NCBI GenBank assembly: GCA_029781855.1
Contig: JAKOVX010000129.1
Coordinates: forward strand, 1 to 41,515
DNA length: 41,515 nucleotides
From: Acidobacteriota bacterium
GTDB lineage: Bacteria > Acidobacteriota > Blastocatellia > Pyrinomonadales > Pyrinomonadaceae
Direction: 5' to 3'
The position numbers were made by a program, and so were the translations under genes. Within the stretch, counting starts at the first letter, position 1. Every line of letters starts with the position of its first letter. The notes below the pieces were generated by a model. The model was not told the DNA's origin, did no database searches, and was given only the letters and a program-made list of their open reading frames with translations. This document shows, piece after piece, positions 33,013 to 41,515 of the stretch.

Positions 33013-33492
33013 CTATTCGATGGCGACATCGACCTCTTCGACGTAGAGGACGCATCGCAAAAGCGACGCATCGATCTCGACCAGGAAACCGCGTTTTCCA
33101 CCGTTGATATAGATCCGGTCCAGATCGAATATCGTTTTTTCGACGTACACCGGCATCGAAAGCTTGGTCCCGAATGGCGACGTTCCGCCGAACTGGTAAC
33201 CTGTCCATTTTGATGCACGGGCCGCGTCGGCGGGTTCCACGCTTTTGACGCCGATGTGCCGTGCCAGGTTCTTTGCCGAAACGTGCCGGTCGCCGTGCAT
33301 CAGCACGATCAGCGGCTTTCGCTCGTTCGTTTCAAATATCAATGTCTTAACGACCGCGTGTTCGTCCACGCCCAACTGCTTCGCCGATTCGCCGGTGCCG
33401 CCTCTTTCAACGTAATCGTAAAGGTGCGGCACGAACTCGGCCCTTTTCTCTCGCAAAAACCTGATCGCCGGCGTCACCGGATAGTCGGTCAT
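33013..33492 (-). CDS. ybaK: Cys-tRNA(Pro)/aminoacyl-tRNA deacylase (YbaK/EbsC family)
   Basis: A 159-residue YbaK-fold editing domain that hydrolyses mischarged tRNA in trans. Marks are MTDYPVTPAIRFLREK, HAVVKTLIFETN with the conserved lysine, RHVSAKNLARHIG, and the loop FGGTSPFGTKLSMPVYVEKTI with the GG-TSPFG motif. The length is standard. Its start overlaps the antiporter stop by four bases (ATGA). Confidence 0.93.
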   Translation of the reverse strand: MTDYPVTPAIRFLREKRAEFVPHLYDYVERGGTGESAKQLGVDEHAVVKTLIFETNERKPLIVLMHGDRHVSAKNLARHIGVKSVEPADAARASKWTGYQFGGTSPFGTKLSMPVYVEKTIFDLDRIYINGGKRGFLVEIDASLLRCVLYVEEVDVAIE

Positions 33493-34697
33493 ACGGTTTC
33501 CGGCTCTTCTTCGGCCGTCGGCAACTGACCCAGCAATCTCAACAACGGCGTTATCGTCAGGCCTTGCACAAATACCGAGAAAGCGACCACGCCGAACGTA
33601 ACGAGCACGATCTGCTGCCTGTACTCAAAACTCTCGGGAATGCTCAACGCCAGCGCCAATGCCAACGCCCCGCGTAGTCCGCCCCAAAACAATATGTGCT
33701 GGTGCCGCGAATCGATCTTCCATCGCGTCCCGGCGAATACCGCTGAGAGCGGGTAGATCGCCACCGCCCGGGCAATGATCACCGCGGCTATCGCGACCCC
33801 GATCGTGATCAGCACCGGCCCGAAGTCCTGGTACGCCTCGTAAATGCCGAGCAGAACGAACACGATCGAGTTGGCAACAAAAGCCGCGAATTCCCAAAAC
33901 GTCTCGATCGAATCTTCGCCCTTGCTCGAGATAAACCCGAACGATGTCGTATTTCCGATCAGCAAACCGGCCGTCATCGACGCCAGAACGCCCGACATAT
34001 GGAAATGCTCCGCCAGCCAGAACGAACCGAATGCCGCGATCGTCGTCAACGCCAGTTCAGCCAGATGGTCCGTCGTCCGCCAGACGATCAGCAGCACGGC
34101 ACCGGCAACCGCCAATCCGCAAACGATTCCGCCGACGATCGATTTCAGCATTAGCCATATCGCAGGCCCGGCGCCGACCGCGTCCCCCGAGGCAAATGCA
34201 AGTGCGACGACAAACGCGACAGCCGCGGTCGAGTCGTTAAACAGTGATTCGGCCTCGACAAGCAGTCTAAGCCGGCCCTCGACCTTTGCCTCCTTGAAGG
34301 TCGCGATCACCGATACAGGATCGGTAGCCGCGATCAGCACCCCAAGAAGTATTGCCGCCGCCCATGTCCAGCCCACCGCAAAGTGCATGATCGCCGCCGT
34401 GATCCCGGCCGAGAGCAGTACACCAGCCGTGGCGAACGTCGTGATCGGCAGCAGATCGTCCTTTAGCTCGCGCCAATTGATATAGAGGGCGGCCTCGAAG
34501 ATCAGCGGCGGCAGCAGGACCTTGAACAGGATGTCCTTGCTGAGCGGTGCGTCGACGCTGAGGGGCAGGAACGTAATGGCTATCCCTGCGGCCACCAAAC
34601 CCGCCGTGTACGGGATGTGAAGCCGTCGAGCAAGAATAGCGACGAGCGCGCCGATCAGAAGGATCACTTCGAGTTGTTCGATCTTGATATATTCCAT
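33489..34697 (-). CDS. CPA1-family cation:proton antiporter
   Basis: A 402-residue membrane protein with about 11-12 hydrophobic helices. The ion-binding pair typical of Na+/H+ exchangers is present: ATDPVSVIA with its aspartate and VEAESLFNDSTA with the N-D. The short cytoplasmic tail (EEEPETV) carries no TrkA domain. It would export Na+ or K+ in exchange for protons across the inner membrane. The direction and ion cannot be read from sequence. It is co-directional and overlapping with ybaK. Confidence 0.92.
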   Translation of the reverse strand: MEYIKIEQLEVILLIGALVAILARRLHIPYTAGLVAAGIAITFLPLSVDAPLSKDILFKVLLPPLIFEAALYINWRELKDDLLPITTFATAGVLLSAGITAAIMHFAVGWTWAAAILLGVLIAATDPVSVIATFKEAKVEGRLRLLVEAESLFNDSTAAVAFVVALAFASGDAVGAGPAIWLMLKSIVGGIVCGLAVAGAVLLIVWRTTDHLAELALTTIAAFGSFWLAEHFHMSGVLASMTAGLLIGNTTSFGFISSKGEDSIETFWEFAAFVANSIVFVLLGIYEAYQDFGPVLITIGVAIAAVIIARAVAIYPLSAVFAGTRWKIDSRHQHILFWGGLRGALALALALSIPESFEYRQQIVLVTFGVVAFSVFVQGLTITPLLRLLGQLPTAEEEPETV

Positions 34698-34792
34698 TTT
34701 CAGATTTATCCGAAAATCTTATCACGACCTCGCGGCCGCAAATCTATTTTCAAAGATCCGTGGTTCCCAATTTCGGTCCTCCGCGTCGTTGC

Positions 34793-35347
34793 TCAAACCT
34801 GCTCAAACCGAAAACACGTCACCAGGTGATCGTTCACCATTCCGGTCGCCTGCATAAAGGCGTACATTATCGTCGAACCGACAAAGTTGAATCCGCGCTT
34901 CTTAAGGTCCTTCGAGATCGCGTCCGAAATGTCGGTCTTCGCCGGCACGTCGCCAAGACCTTCAGGCCGGTTGACGATCGGCTTGCCGCCGACAAACGCC
35001 CAAATGTAGCAGTCAAAGCTCCCAAACTCGTCCTGCACCTTCAAAAACGCCTTGGCGTTGCCAACCGCCGAAGCGACCTTCAAACGGTTGCGGATGATGC
35101 CCTCGTTGAGCAGCAATTCCGAGCATTCGGCATCCGTGTAGCGGGCGACCTTTTCGGGATTGAAATTGTCGAACGCCGCCCGGTAATTCTCACGCTTTCG
35201 CAGGATCGTGTCCCAACTCAGGCCCGCCTGAGCACCTTCGAGGATCAAAAACTCGAACAATCCGCGGTCATCGTGCAGCGGCACGCCCCACTCGGTATCG
35301 TGGTAAGGAATGTTCAGGTCGTTTGTTGCCCACGAACATCTGTTCAT
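34793..35347 (-). CDS. tag: DNA-3-methyladenine glycosylase I
   Basis: A 184-residue base-excision repair enzyme that removes 3-methyladenine. Zinc ligands C4, H16, H174 and C178 align with the E. coli Tag pattern (RCSW near the start, DHLVTCF near the end). The catalytic and base-pocket region contains EGAQAGLSWDTILRKRENY. The length matches the family. Its start immediately abuts the stop of the upstream lipoprotein gene. Confidence 0.95.
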   Translation of the reverse strand: MNRCSWATNDLNIPYHDTEWGVPLHDDRGLFEFLILEGAQAGLSWDTILRKRENYRAAFDNFNPEKVARYTDAECSELLLNEGIIRNRLKVASAVGNAKAFLKVQDEFGSFDCYIWAFVGGKPIVNRPEGLGDVPAKTDISDAISKDLKKRGFNFVGSTIMYAFMQATGMVNDHLVTCFRFEQV

Positions 35348-35782
35348 TTACTGTACCTTTTCGATCTTGTCGATCTCCATAAAGCAGGTGCTGCCGGGCA
35401 CGACACTCACCTCGCCGGTAACTTGCACTTTGTCGGACAACTTGATCAATTCGCCGGTCGAATCATGGATCTTAAGATCGGAAGCTTTGTAGCTGCTCTC
35501 GAATTTTTCGATCTCGCTGGCACCGGTGCCTTGTTCGATCTCGGCTCCGAAAACCCGTGGCGAGCCGGGGTTTGCAACAAAATCGAGACTGCAATCCATA
35601 CGGCCGCCGGTGTTCGAGCAGAAGATCGACCCATGATCGTCGAGATAGCCGGTCGTCGAAATGTACTTCTTCTCGTTGTCGGCCGAGCAAACTTTTGATA
35701 GTTCGACCGGCACGGCGTCCTTCTTGCAGCCGGCAAGCAAGATCATAGGAGACAAAATAAGCAAGCCTAAGAATATCCTCAT
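35348..35782 (-). CDS. Predicted lipoprotein, unknown function
   Basis: A 144-residue protein with a signal peptide and lipobox LLAGC (about 15-19), so it is probably lipid-anchored in the envelope. The mature region is beta-rich, with SNTGGRMDCSLDFV and LIKLSDKVQVTGEVSVV. The latter resembles OB-like tRNA_anti folds, which is only an impression. ATG 35782 is preceded by GGGAGGG; upstream in-frame codons would bury the signal peptide. It lies directly upstream of tag. Confidence 0.8.
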   Translation of the reverse strand: MRIFLGLLILSPMILLAGCKKDAVPVELSKVCSADNEKKYISTTGYLDDHGSIFCSNTGGRMDCSLDFVANPGSPRVFGAEIEQGTGASEIEKFESSYKASDLKIHDSTGELIKLSDKVQVTGEVSVVPGSTCFMEIDKIEKVQ

Positions 35783-35802
35783 TATTCCCTCCCAAAATAG
35801 AC

Positions 35803-36357
35803 CTAGATCGGAAACCCTTCCGTCTCGATAACCCGTTTCGCCTGGCGGATGTGCCGCTTCGAATGTGCGACAACGATCTTGTAGCCGTCGCTCAGACGAT
35901 ATGTCATCACAGCCAAAAACGGCGAGGTGACGACCGTTTTGTCCCAATCTGCGTTCGCGGTTGCGGCGATCTTTTCGTTCAACTCGGCGTGGTGTACAAC
36001 GAACCGCTCAACGATGTCCGCAGAGACGTCGCTCGGCGGGACGATCTTTTTTGACGGTGCCTTTACCTTTTTCGCGTCGTTGCTCAGCGTCTTGATCAAA
36101 AATCCGCCAAACATGCCGGTAAACGGCGACCAGTTCTCCCAAAATGAGTTTCGTCGATCGCCCGAGGCTATCTTGTCAAAGTCGCCGTAAAATTCCGTAT
36201 TCGTCTTGATAATGTGTTCAAGACACTGCCCGACGCTCCAACCTGTCTCAGATGGTTTCCAGTTAAGCTGCTCGGGCGTCAGTCCGCCAAAAGTAGCCTT
36301 CGCGTCATCCGCGGCCGCCGATAGCTGAGTCGTAATGCCGTTTACGCGTTCTTCCAT
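35803..36357 (-). CDS. DinB-family protein
   Basis: A 184-residue DinB/YfiT-like four-helix bundle. Expected metal-ligand histidines lie in CLEHIIK, VVHHAEL and the HSKRHIRQ motif near the C-terminus. A W-x-P-x-E-x-GWS segment (NWKPSETGWSVGQ) is typical. Such proteins include thiol-dependent transferases; the substrate here is unknown. The start at 36357 follows the fadN stop by four bases, so the two are probably co-transcribed. More upstream in-frame codons belong to the fadN region. Confidence 0.85.
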   Translation of the reverse strand: MEERVNGITTQLSAAADDAKATFGGLTPEQLNWKPSETGWSVGQCLEHIIKTNTEFYGDFDKIASGDRRNSFWENWSPFTGMFGGFLIKTLSNDAKKVKAPSKKIVPPSDVSADIVERFVVHHAELNEKIAATANADWDKTVVTSPFLAVMTYRLSDGYKIVVAHSKRHIRQAKRVIETEGFPI

Positions 36358-36361
36358 AAAA

Positions 36362-38767
36362 TTAATTACGCAGCGGCTTGCCCGTCTTAAGCATCGCCGC
36401 GATCCGTTCCTGGGTTTTCCGCTCACCGCAAAGCGAAACAAATGCCTCGCGTTCGAGATCGAGCAGGTAACGCTCAGAGACGTATGCCTTATGGTTGATG
36501 TTGCCGCCGGTCAGGATGTTTGCCAGCTTTTTGCCGATCAGGACGTCGTGGTCCGATACGTATCCGCCCTGCTTCATTGTGTGCAGGGCAAGTTTTATCG
36601 CCGCTTGGGCAGATTCGCCGAGCACCATGATGTCCGTACGTTCGACCGGAGCGACAAAGCCCGCTGCGTCGAGGTTCAGGACCTCCTGCTTGGCGTCCTG
36701 GATCAGACGGTCGCCGTTCATCGAGATCGCGTCCGAATCGCGGAGGAAACCCCACGAGCGTGCTTCCTGAGCCGAGGTAGCGACCTTGCCCATGCCGATC
36801 GTCTCAAACGTCTTCTTGAGGAACGCGAGCGGGTCGGCATCCGGAGCCTTTGCCGCGGCGTCCATCGCACGCATCGTCATTTCCTTGGTGCCGCAGCCCG
36901 CCGGAATGACGCCGACGCCGACCTCGACGAGGCCGATATAGGTCTCAGCCGCCGCACGCGTTTTGTTGCCGTGCATTGCGATCTCGCATCCGCCGCCGAG
37001 CGTCAGTCCGTATGGTGCCGTGACGACCGGTTTGGACGAATATCGGAGACGCATCACCGCATTTTGCAAGGCATGCACCATCATATTGATATCGTCCCAT
37101 TCCTCTTCCTGAGCGGCGAGCAGGAGCATCATAATGTTGGCTCCGGCCGAAAAATTGCCGCCCTGATTGCCGACGACGAGGCCCTTGAAATTTCTCTCGA
37201 CCTCGTCGATCGCGAAATTCATCATCGAGACCGTGTCGCCGCCGATCGAATTCATCTTCGAGTGGAATTCGAGACACGCAACGCCGTCGCCGATGTCGAT
37301 GAGCGAAGCTCCGGGGTTGGACTTGATCACGCCGGTGCGTTCCTTGATGTCCTTGAGGACCATCACGCCCGGACGTGCCGGCATCGGCTTATATTCGCCC
37401 GCGACGAGATCGTAGAAGGAATGATAGCCGCCTTCGTTCTTGTAGAAGCTGGTGACGCCCGACGCGAGCATTCTCTCGACGTTTGCCGGTATCGCCTGGC
37501 CCTCTTTTCGCATCCGTTCAACGGATTCAGGAACGCCGATCGCATCCCAAGCCTCAAATACGCCGATCTCCCAGCCGAAACCCCATTTGATCGCGTTGTC
37601 GATCTCGACGATCGTGTCGGCGATCTCGGGAATACGGTTCGCGGCATATCTGGAAACACGCGAGGTGGTTTTCCAGAGGAATTCACCAACGCGGTCATTG
37701 CCCCAAACCAGCGTCTTGACCCGTTTCGCCTGGTCCTCGATAGCTTTGGCGGCGTCGAGCGAAGGGAACTTGGTCTTGACCTGCGGTTTGTACTCGAAAG
37801 TATTGAGGTCGAGTTCGAGAATGACGCGTTTGCCCTCGGCGTCCTTCGCTTTCTTGAAAAATCCGCCCTGCGTCTTGTCGCCGAGCAGCTTTTTATCGAG
37901 CAGCGTCTGGATCAGTTCCGGCAGCTTAAAGACTTCGCGGTCCTCGTCGTCGGGCACGGCCGGATAGAGGTTGTTCGTGACGTGTGCGGTCACGTCGAGC
38001 CCGACGAGGTCCGAGGTGCGGAACGTCGCCGATGACGCGTGGCCTATCGCCTTGCCTGTCATCTGGTCGACCTCGGTCGGCGTAAAGCCCATTTCGATCA
38101 TCTCGTGGATCGTCGCCATCATCCCGAAAACACCGATTCGGTTCGCGATAAAATTCGGCCGGTCCTTCGCCGGAACAACGCCCTTGCCTAACCGCTGATC
38201 GAGGAAACCTGAAACCGCACATGCGATCTCGCCGCTCGTTTTCGAGCCCGGGATGACCTCGACGAGCTTCATGTACCGCGGCGGATTGAAGAAGTGGATG
38301 CCGACGAAATGTGCCTTGAAATCGTCCGAGAACGGCTCCGCGATCGAGTCGATCGGGATTCCGCTGGTATTCGACGCGATTACCGCTCCGGGCTTGCGGT
38401 TCTTTTCGACCTCGGCAAAGAGCTTGTGTTTTATGTCGAGATTTTCAACCACAGCCTCGATGACGAAGTCACACTCTTTGAGTTTCGCCATGTCGTCGGT
38501 GAAATTGCCGGTCGTGATCAGCTTAGCGTTATCGCCGAGCATGAACGGAGCCGGTTTGAGCTTCTTCGCGGCATCAAACAGCGAGTTGACGATACGGTTC
38601 CGTACCTGCGGCGACTCAAGCGTGAGCCCTTTCTTCTCTTCGTCCGGCGTCAATTCGCGCGGAGCGATGTCGAGCAGCAGCGTCGGAATACCGGCGTTCG
38701 AAAGATGTGCGGCAATGCCGGCACCCATGGTTCCTGCCCCTAAAACGGCAGCTTTTGCAATGTTCAT
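36362..38767 (-). CDS. fadN: 3-hydroxyacyl-CoA dehydrogenase/enoyl-CoA hydratase (FadN-type)
   Basis: An 801-residue beta-oxidation protein. The N-terminal NAD-binding domain (AAVLGAGTMGAGIAAHLSNAG, residues about 7-27) and the 3HCDH C-domain cover about 1-400. A crotonase-type hydratase follows from about 480. This order, dehydrogenase first, is that of Bacillus FadN; E. coli FadB has the hydratase first. It performs hydration and oxidation of enoyl-CoA. TGAGGA (38772-38777) is the ribosome site. A FadR-like palindrome overlaps its promoter. The matching thiolase and acyl-CoA dehydrogenase genes lie 4.4 kb and further downstream on the same strand. Confidence 0.92.
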   Translation of the reverse strand: MNIAKAAVLGAGTMGAGIAAHLSNAGIPTLLLDIAPRELTPDEEKKGLTLESPQVRNRIVNSLFDAAKKLKPAPFMLGDNAKLITTGNFTDDMAKLKECDFVIEAVVENLDIKHKLFAEVEKNRKPGAVIASNTSGIPIDSIAEPFSDDFKAHFVGIHFFNPPRYMKLVEVIPGSKTSGEIACAVSGFLDQRLGKGVVPAKDRPNFIANRIGVFGMMATIHEMIEMGFTPTEVDQMTGKAIGHASSATFRTSDLVGLDVTAHVTNNLYPAVPDDEDREVFKLPELIQTLLDKKLLGDKTQGGFFKKAKDAEGKRVILELDLNTFEYKPQVKTKFPSLDAAKAIEDQAKRVKTLVWGNDRVGEFLWKTTSRVSRYAANRIPEIADTIVEIDNAIKWGFGWEIGVFEAWDAIGVPESVERMRKEGQAIPANVERMLASGVTSFYKNEGGYHSFYDLVAGEYKPMPARPGVMVLKDIKERTGVIKSNPGASLIDIGDGVACLEFHSKMNSIGGDTVSMMNFAIDEVERNFKGLVVGNQGGNFSAGANIMMLLLAAQEEEWDDINMMVHALQNAVMRLRYSSKPVVTAPYGLTLGGGCEIAMHGNKTRAAAETYIGLVEVGVGVIPAGCGTKEMTMRAMDAAAKAPDADPLAFLKKTFETIGMGKVATSAQEARSWGFLRDSDAISMNGDRLIQDAKQEVLNLDAAGFVAPVERTDIMVLGESAQAAIKLALHTMKQGGYVSDHDVLIGKKLANILTGGNINHKAYVSERYLLDLEREAFVSLCGERKTQERIAAMLKTGKPLRN

Positions 38768-38811
38768 AGCGTCCTCAGGATCATATTTTTCAAGCGTTGA
38801 AAATACCGACG

Positions 38812-38841
38812 ATTATAACTGAATGAGCGTTCATTCAGCAA
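38812..38841 (-). promoter_or_regulatory. fadN promoter
   Basis: On the minus strand TTGCTG (38841-38836), 18 bases, TATAAT (38817-38812). The -10 is perfect. The FadR-like palindrome lies in the spacer, so occupancy would block transcription. Confidence 0.65.
38820..38837. promoter_or_regulatory. FadR-like operator: 18-bp palindrome
   Basis: TGAATGA-GCGT-TCATTCA (38820-38837) has perfect 7-bp arms. Bacillus subtilis FadR (TetR family) recognises TGAATGA-N4-TCATTCA (reported consensus TGAATGANTANTCATTCA), and long-chain acyl-CoA releases it. The arms match; the central TA does not. It lies between the -35 and -10 of fadN. It would also sit upstream of the divergent gene at 38962. Confidence 0.7.
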
Positions 38842-38961
38842 GCCTTTATTTCACATTGCGCCTCAAGTTTGCTATACCTGAGCCACGTAGATGATCATTA
38901 TGTCAACCTTTTGCAATACGGCGGCATCTACATTTTAGTTGAAAAGTTCTCGGAGAAAACG

Positions 38962-39780
38962 ATGATAAGACTTGGATTATTGGGACTCTTGGTGATGGCC
39001 GTGCTTGCCGTGGCGGTTCCGGCGCAGGAATCGGAGATCGTCAAGAAAGAGCTCTCGCAAGCGGAGATCAACAGGATCATAAAGAAGGTTTCTGAAAACG
39101 AAACTGCCTTTCGCGAGGCCCTGACAGATTATGTTTTCACTCGAAAGGCCGCGGTAAGCACCCTCGGAATGGGCGGTCAGATCACCGGAACGTATCGCCG
39201 CGATTCATTTATGACGTTCAATAGTGATGGAGGCCGATTCGAAAAGATACTGTTCTCGCCCATTTCTACGCTCACCGAAATTAGCGTCACTCCAGAGGAT
39301 CTTGAGGACCTCGGCGGCGTAAATCCTTTTGCGTTGGAACCGTACGCGATCCCGCAATACAATTTTGATTATGTCGGTGTCCAACATATCGATGATTTTG
39401 ACCTGTATGTCTTTGACGTTACGCCGAAGGTAATGCCTGACCCCAAGAAGTCAAAGCTTCGGCTCTTCAACGGGCGGATCTGGGTCGATACCAAGGACTT
39501 GATGATTCTCAAGTCGAAAGGGAAGGCCGTGCCCGAGACCAAACAGAACAAATTTCCGATCGTCGAGACGACCCGAGAGCAGATCGATGGAAAATACTGG
39601 TTTCCCATCGACGCGAGGTCGGACGACACGCTTGTTTTTGACAATGGCCAGGTAGTGCGGCTTAGGATGCGGGTGAAATACAGCGACTACAAACTCGGCC
39701 GTACCGATGTCAAGATCCTCGATGACGTTGCGGATCCGAAAACGTCACCGTCGCCGACGCCAACGCCGCAGAAGCCATAA
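38962..39780 (+). CDS. Exported unknown protein
   Basis: A 272-residue protein with a signal peptide (MIRLGLLGLLVMAVLAVAV, cleavage near PAQE). The mature part begins with a helix (KKELSQAEINRIIKKVSE) and is then beta-rich, with FDYVGVQHIDDFDLYVFDVT and RIWVDTKDLMILKSKGK. This resembles outer-membrane lipoprotein sorting/LolA-RseB folds, though it is only a resemblance. It ends in a proline-rich tail (SPSPTPTPQKP). The start ATG 38962 follows CGGAGA. It is divergent from fadN. Confidence 0.8.
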   Translation: MIRLGLLGLLVMAVLAVAVPAQESEIVKKELSQAEINRIIKKVSENETAFREALTDYVFTRKAAVSTLGMGGQITGTYRRDSFMTFNSDGGRFEKILFSPISTLTEISVTPEDLEDLGGVNPFALEPYAIPQYNFDYVGVQHIDDFDLYVFDVTPKVMPDPKKSKLRLFNGRIWVDTKDLMILKSKGKAVPETKQNKFPIVETTREQIDGKYWFPIDARSDDTLVFDNGQVVRLRMRVKYSDYKLGRTDVKILDDVADPKTSPSPTPTPQKP

Positions 39781-39786
39781 TTTTCC

Positions 39787-39815
39787 GGAGCCGTTCAGAA
39801 ATGAGCGGCTCCTTT
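39787..39815 (+). terminator. Probable terminator after the exported unknown gene
   Basis: GGAGCCG (39787-39793) pairs with CGGCTCC (39806-39812) across a 12-base loop, then TTTC. The T-run is short. Confidence 0.55.
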
Positions 39816-39851
39816 CATTATTAGCGTCCGATCGAGATCCGCACGATGTGA

Positions 39852-40664
39852 TCACCACCCCGCGATATTCCCGTTCCCGATCATAACTTTGAAGATCACG
39901 GGCGAATTCGCCAACAGGATCATTGCCCACGTCCGCCGCTTACGAATATCGTCCGCCAGGTAAAACATTCTCGGTGGGAAATAGAGGAGCAACGCTGAGA
40001 AGACAAGCAGGAAGAGACGTCCGGCAAAATCGGCAAGGCTCGAGACCCTGTCGAACGGAACGACAGTCATCAGATTCCAAATGACTTGAAAAAGGATCAT
40101 GTTGACGAAAATGCAAATATCGCCGATAAGCTCTGAACTCGGGTCGCGCAAGAAAGCCGATCTCGGTTCGTGCTTCGGCGGCGAGAAATAACGATAGACG
40201 AGCACAGTGTGCGTGATCATCAGTGCCAGGCCAATAAAGATCGATGAAACGAATACCGCACCGCTAGGCTCGCGGTTGCCGTAAACAAATTGCATCAACC
40301 CGGCATTTACAGTTGAAAAAATAAGGGCCGTCAGGCAAAAGTAGAAGATCGGATTGAACAGGCATCCGCCCATTCCGGTCGAGGCTTCTTCGGCCATTCG
40401 ACTTTCATCTTTGAGCCATTGGTAGTGATGCCAGCGTTTCAACGTTGCGCCGAGCGGAGGCAAGACCATTACCGCGACAGCTCCGAGAAAAAGCGTGACC
40501 TGCGAGAAAATATCACCATTTGAGGCTGACTTTGCGACTGCTAAGAATTCGCCGACCAGCAGCCTCATTAGGAAGATGTTGATGAGGAAGACAAAAATGT
40601 CGAGCAGCAGGCCGCGGTTACGTCGAGCGAATAGTAATGAAAATGCAGTCGCGGCGTTGAACAT
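39852..40664 (-). CDS. Polytopic membrane protein, unknown function
   Basis: A 270-residue protein with about six or seven hydrophobic helices, roughly at 20-42, 53-75, 102-125, 135-158, 182-204, 212-232 and 245-262. No catalytic or transporter motif is recognised. Its ATG overlaps the plsC stop by one base (TAATG), so translation is probably coupled. A role in the membrane, perhaps lipid-related through plsC, is inference only. Confidence 0.75.
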   Translation of the reverse strand: MFNAATAFSLLFARRNRGLLLDIFVFLINIFLMRLLVGEFLAVAKSASNGDIFSQVTLFLGAVAVMVLPPLGATLKRWHHYQWLKDESRMAEEASTGMGGCLFNPIFYFCLTALIFSTVNAGLMQFVYGNREPSGAVFVSSIFIGLALMITHTVLVYRYFSPPKHEPRSAFLRDPSSELIGDICIFVNMILFQVIWNLMTVVPFDRVSSLADFAGRLFLLVFSALLLYFPPRMFYLADDIRKRRTWAMILLANSPVIFKVMIGNGNIAGW

Positions 40665-41449
40665 TATTCCTTGGCCAGTTCGGCGGCGATCGCCGCTCGG
40701 GTCTCATTTAGGACGGCCATTAATTCTGTATCCGGGTCACGTCCATCTGTCTCGATTGGCGGCAGAAGGACCATTTCGATCTCTCCTGAATAAGCGACTC
40801 CGGTTCGCTTGCCCATCATCCAGTCGGTGTTCCGGATCGCAACGGGAATGATCGGTGAATTCGTTTGGAACGCGAGGTGAAACGCGCCTTTCTTGAACGG
40901 CAGCAACTCGCCCAGCATCGCTCGCGTGCCCTCGACGAATACGCCAAATGAGTACCCTTTGTCCATCACTTCACGAGCCTTTTTCATCGACCTCATCGCC
41001 CGCTCAGGATTTGAGCGGTCGATCGCGATTATGTTGACGAAGTTCATGCCTTGTCCGAGGACCGGTACCTTCAACAGTTCGCGTTTCGCGACGAGACCCA
41101 TCTTTTGTCCGGCGTAAAAGAATAGCGTTGCGGTGTCGAGATACGAACGATGGTTCGAAACGAAAACGTACGATCTGTTGGGGTCGACATTTTCAGATCC
41201 AGTGACTTTGACGGTTGCTCCACACGCTCTGAGCCAGGTGCGTGCTCCCCATTTCGCCAGAGGATAGAGCCACATTCGCCGATTTATGATGCCCAGAACG
41301 ATCAGCGACGGCGTTGCGACGATCAGCAGCAACGAACCCGCAACAAACCAACTCCACCAATAACGAAGTTTGCCCGCAAACCGCGATTTGCTAGACTGCT
41401 TGACGGGAAACGTCAGTTTTTTATTTTCGCCGATAGTGGTTTCTGCCAT
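40664..41449 (-). CDS. plsC: 1-acyl-sn-glycerol-3-phosphate acyltransferase
   Basis: A 261-residue inner-membrane acyltransferase that makes phosphatidic acid from lysophosphatidate. The catalytic H-x4-D pair is H100 and D105 (NHRSYLD). The second motif, FVEGTR, lies at 171-176, and PIIPVAI follows. One hydrophobic anchor is seen at about 33-55. The length is normal. It is the first gene of a two-gene unit with the membrane protein at 39852. Bases 41450-41515 upstream contain no further gene that I can see. Confidence 0.93.
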   Translation of the reverse strand: MAETTIGENKKLTFPVKQSSKSRFAGKLRYWWSWFVAGSLLLIVATPSLIVLGIINRRMWLYPLAKWGARTWLRACGATVKVTGSENVDPNRSYVFVSNHRSYLDTATLFFYAGQKMGLVAKRELLKVPVLGQGMNFVNIIAIDRSNPERAMRSMKKAREVMDKGYSFGVFVEGTRAMLGELLPFKKGAFHLAFQTNSPIIPVAIRNTDWMMGKRTGVAYSGEIEMVLLPPIETDGRDPDTELMAVLNETRAAIAAELAKE

Positions 41450-41515
41450 AGGTTACCTGACTGCTAAGTCGCAGGATCGCCGAGAAAATGCCGATAAGAT
41501 TATGAGTAATTTGCC

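Noticed and set aside
36335..38035. 566-residue open frame on the plus strand opposite fadN
   Set aside because: It lies wholly antisense to a clear FadN protein; long antisense frames arise from the GC-rich codon pattern. The translation shows no domain.

Overview
The window reads as a chromosomal segment of a moderately GC-rich, Gram-negative-type bacterium. Protein style, short intergenic gaps and the mix of small secreted unknowns suggest Acidobacteriota, probably class Blastocatellia (Pyrinomonadaceae-like). This placement is an inference from the protein families and was not tested against a database. Almost everything is chromosomal core or lineage-specific material. I see no transposase, phage module, CRISPR array or rRNA.

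Layout. 1-10.8 kb: the start of a nucleotide-sugar dehydrogenase, a repeat-containing unknown protein, a DUF2227-like membrane protein, a UbiA-type prenyltransferase, an HtrA-like protease fused to TPRs, rpiB, DUF2461, a coupled UBP zinc-finger/unknown pair, DUF5996, a zinc-ribbon membrane protein, threonine aldolase, a YjbR protein and cmk. 10.8-11.1 kb: tRNA-Arg(TCT) and tRNA-His(GTG). 11.2-14 kb: two exported proteins, a subtilase and a six-repeat FG-GAP protein. 14-16.9 kb: a tight run of heptose-7-phosphate kinase, heptose-1-phosphate adenylyltransferase, an unknown protein and rsmE. 16.9-19.2 kb: a secreted unknown, a solitary beta-class DNA methyltransferase and a PolB-type DEDDy exonuclease. 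19.3-21.7 kb: aroF-pheA. 21.8-23.5 kb: a cupin, then two tandem small exported basic glycine-zipper proteins, each behind a textbook sigma-54 promoter. 23.5-28.8 kb: ilvB-ilvN-ilvC-ilvD. 28.8-38.8 kb: fatty-acid beta-oxidation genes (acyl-CoA dehydrogenase, thiolase, FadN-type multifunctional protein) interspersed with tag, ybaK, an antiporter, DinB and small unknowns. 38.9-41.4 kb: an exported unknown, a membrane protein and plsC.

How the genes work together. aroF-pheA supplies phenylalanine and ilvBNCD supplies branched-chain amino acids. Both operons have a TTGACA-N17-TAATCT promoter and a short leader reading frame, so related regulation is plausible. The fad genes form a complete beta-oxidation set. 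Their first gene, fadN, has a perfect TATAAT box beside an 18-bp palindrome, TGAATGA-N4-TCATTCA, that matches the arms of the Bacillus TetR-family FadR operator.

The most unusual element is the sigma-54-controlled pair of paralogous, very basic, exported glycine-zipper proteins at 22.5-23.5 kb. No gap between genes exceeds 300 bases.
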